In this document: positions 63,475 to 64,000 of the stretch, piece after piece
Numbering within the stretch: the stretch's first letter is position 1
How the letters are laid out: the number at the start of each line of letters is the position of its first letter
Origin: JBBQXH01 sp963710975
GTDB taxonomy: Bacteria > Actinomycetota > Thermoleophilia > Gaiellales > Gaiellaceae
Assembly: GCA_963710975.1 (NCBI GenBank)
Contig: CAVQCG010000004.1
Coordinates: forward strand, 248,001-312,000
Length of the DNA stretch: 64,000 bases
Direction: 5' to 3'
Program-made: the position numbers and the translations under genes
The notes under the pieces: generated by a model
The model's database searches: none
What the model was told of the DNA's origin: nothing
Seen by the model: only the letters and a program-made list of their open reading frames with translations

Positions 63475-64000
63475 CTACTCCTCGGGGCAGGGAGCGTTGA
63501 CGTAGCCCGAGCGGAAGGGCCTGGCTTCGCCGGTGTCGGGCTCGTACGCATGGCGCCAGACGCACCCCGTGTCGTTCGTCAGCAGGTGAATCGAGACGGA
63601 AGCCTCCGCGGAGGTCGTCGTGACACGGTGGATGTCGTCGCGGGGAGGGATCAGCGCGTAGAAGTCTCCAGGTTCGAGCGAGCGCCGCTCCAGAACCTCG
63701 AGGGCGCCCCGCCCGGTGCCGAACACCTCTTCGTCCTGCGTCCCCTGGTAGAGACCGACGAGACCCCACGCGAGATGGTCGTGAACCGGCGTCCGGGCCT
63801 CGGGCGGAACGACGAGGGAGAAGAGCGAGAGCGATCCGTCGCCGGCTCGGAACAGGGCCCACTGCCCGATCCCGCCGCCCATCCCGCTTTCCGGCGCGGG
63901 CTGCCGGAATTCGTCGGGAAGCCAGTCTCGGTCTGCGAGGAGCTCGGCAAACCGGGGCCGGATCGCATCGCACGCTGACTGGGGAGTAGGCGACGACGCA
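63475..64000 (-). CDS. Cysteine-dioxygenase-like cupin, 5'-partial
   Basis: Reading is open to the right edge, so the start is outside the window; at least 174 residues are visible. FAELLADRDWLPDEFR, then a cupin core FSLVVPPEARTPVHDHLAWG (HxH iron ligands), LVGLYQGTQDEEVF, LEPGDFYALIPPRDDIHRV (third His) and VSIHLLTNDTGC. This is the pattern of cysteine and 3-mercaptopropionate dioxygenases, which use non-haem iron and oxygen on a thiol; the true substrate may differ. An internal ATG at 63882 would remove the helical N-terminal part. Confidence 0.8.
   Translation of the reverse strand, partial: ASSPTPQSACDAIRPRFAELLADRDWLPDEFRQPAPESGMGGGIGQWALFRAGDGSLSLFSLVVPPEARTPVHDHLAWGLVGLYQGTQDEEVFGTGRGALEVLERRSLEPGDFYALIPPRDDIHRVTTTSAEASVSIHLLTNDTGCVWRHAYEPDTGEARPFRSGYVNAPCPEE

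Overview
The window is 64 kb of GC-rich DNA, packed with short-gap operons, many GTG starts and many ATGA-type overlaps. It carries a complete set of coenzyme F420 genes (fused FbiC, CofC, CofD, CofE, NpdG) plus F420-type luciferase-like and pyridoxamine-oxidase-like proteins, and a Tat lipoprotein with a Thr/Ala-rich linker. Together these point to an actinobacterium, most likely of the Thermoleophilia type; that placement is inference. I see no tRNA, rRNA, CRISPR array, insertion sequence or prophage.

Layout. (1) 1-5914 (+): a 5'-truncated hyuA, hyuB, an N-carbamoylsarcosine-amidase-like hydrolase, a tiny membrane protein, a DUF3891 protein and an alpha/beta hydrolase, all riddled with single-base frameshifts. 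(2) 6045-17795 (+): one long operon with a polyamine-type ABC transporter, asparaginase, dihydropyrimidinase/hydantoinase, a second carbamoylsarcosine-amidase-like enzyme, an isopropylmalate-dehydrogenase-like enzyme, allantoate amidohydrolase, allantoinase and DUF3830: a ureide/cyclic-amide uptake and breakdown unit. (3) 17792-24999: an RsbW-like/GNAT fusion, a two-domain flavin/Fe-S oxidoreductase, an amidase, a PPOX protein and an M20 deacylase. (4) 24989-33606: a fused HyuA-HyuB, a luciferase-like oxidoreductase, an isochorismatase-family hydrolase, a TetR regulator and a dimethylglycine/sarcosine dehydrogenase, tied together by two near-identical palindromic operators. (5) 33639-39698: the F420 biosynthesis cluster and a methyltransferase. 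(6) 39736-46067: transporters, an acyl-CoA dehydrogenase, a GC-hairpin repeat patch, an esterase, a permease remnant, a VOC protein and a PIN/Phd toxin-antitoxin pair. (7) 46149-58115: two divergent operons sharing one control region. One is ACAD-MmgE/PrpD-MaoC-CitE; the other is alcohol dehydrogenase-like, HyuA, HyuB, GntR, racemase-fold protein and CoA transferase. (8) 58093-64000: a malonyl-CoA-synthetase-like ligase, a second racemase-fold protein, cupin, DUF1116, then cyclase, creatininase and a cysteine-dioxygenase-like cupin.

The theme is import and hydrolysis of cyclic amides and ureides (hydantoins, allantoin and probably creatinine-derived N-methylhydantoin). The products would be carbamoyl-amino acids, then sarcosine/glycine-type amines, then organic acids handled as CoA thioesters. 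Two putative regulons can be read from the DNA: a TetR site (consensus CNAACTARCGYTCGTTNG) and a GTCAGAC site placed next to -10 boxes and likely used by the FadR-type GntR protein.

Frameshifts are very dense at the left end and absent from the last 19 kb. They look like sequence-quality errors near a contig end rather than gene decay, so affected genes are given as single spans with the shifts noted.
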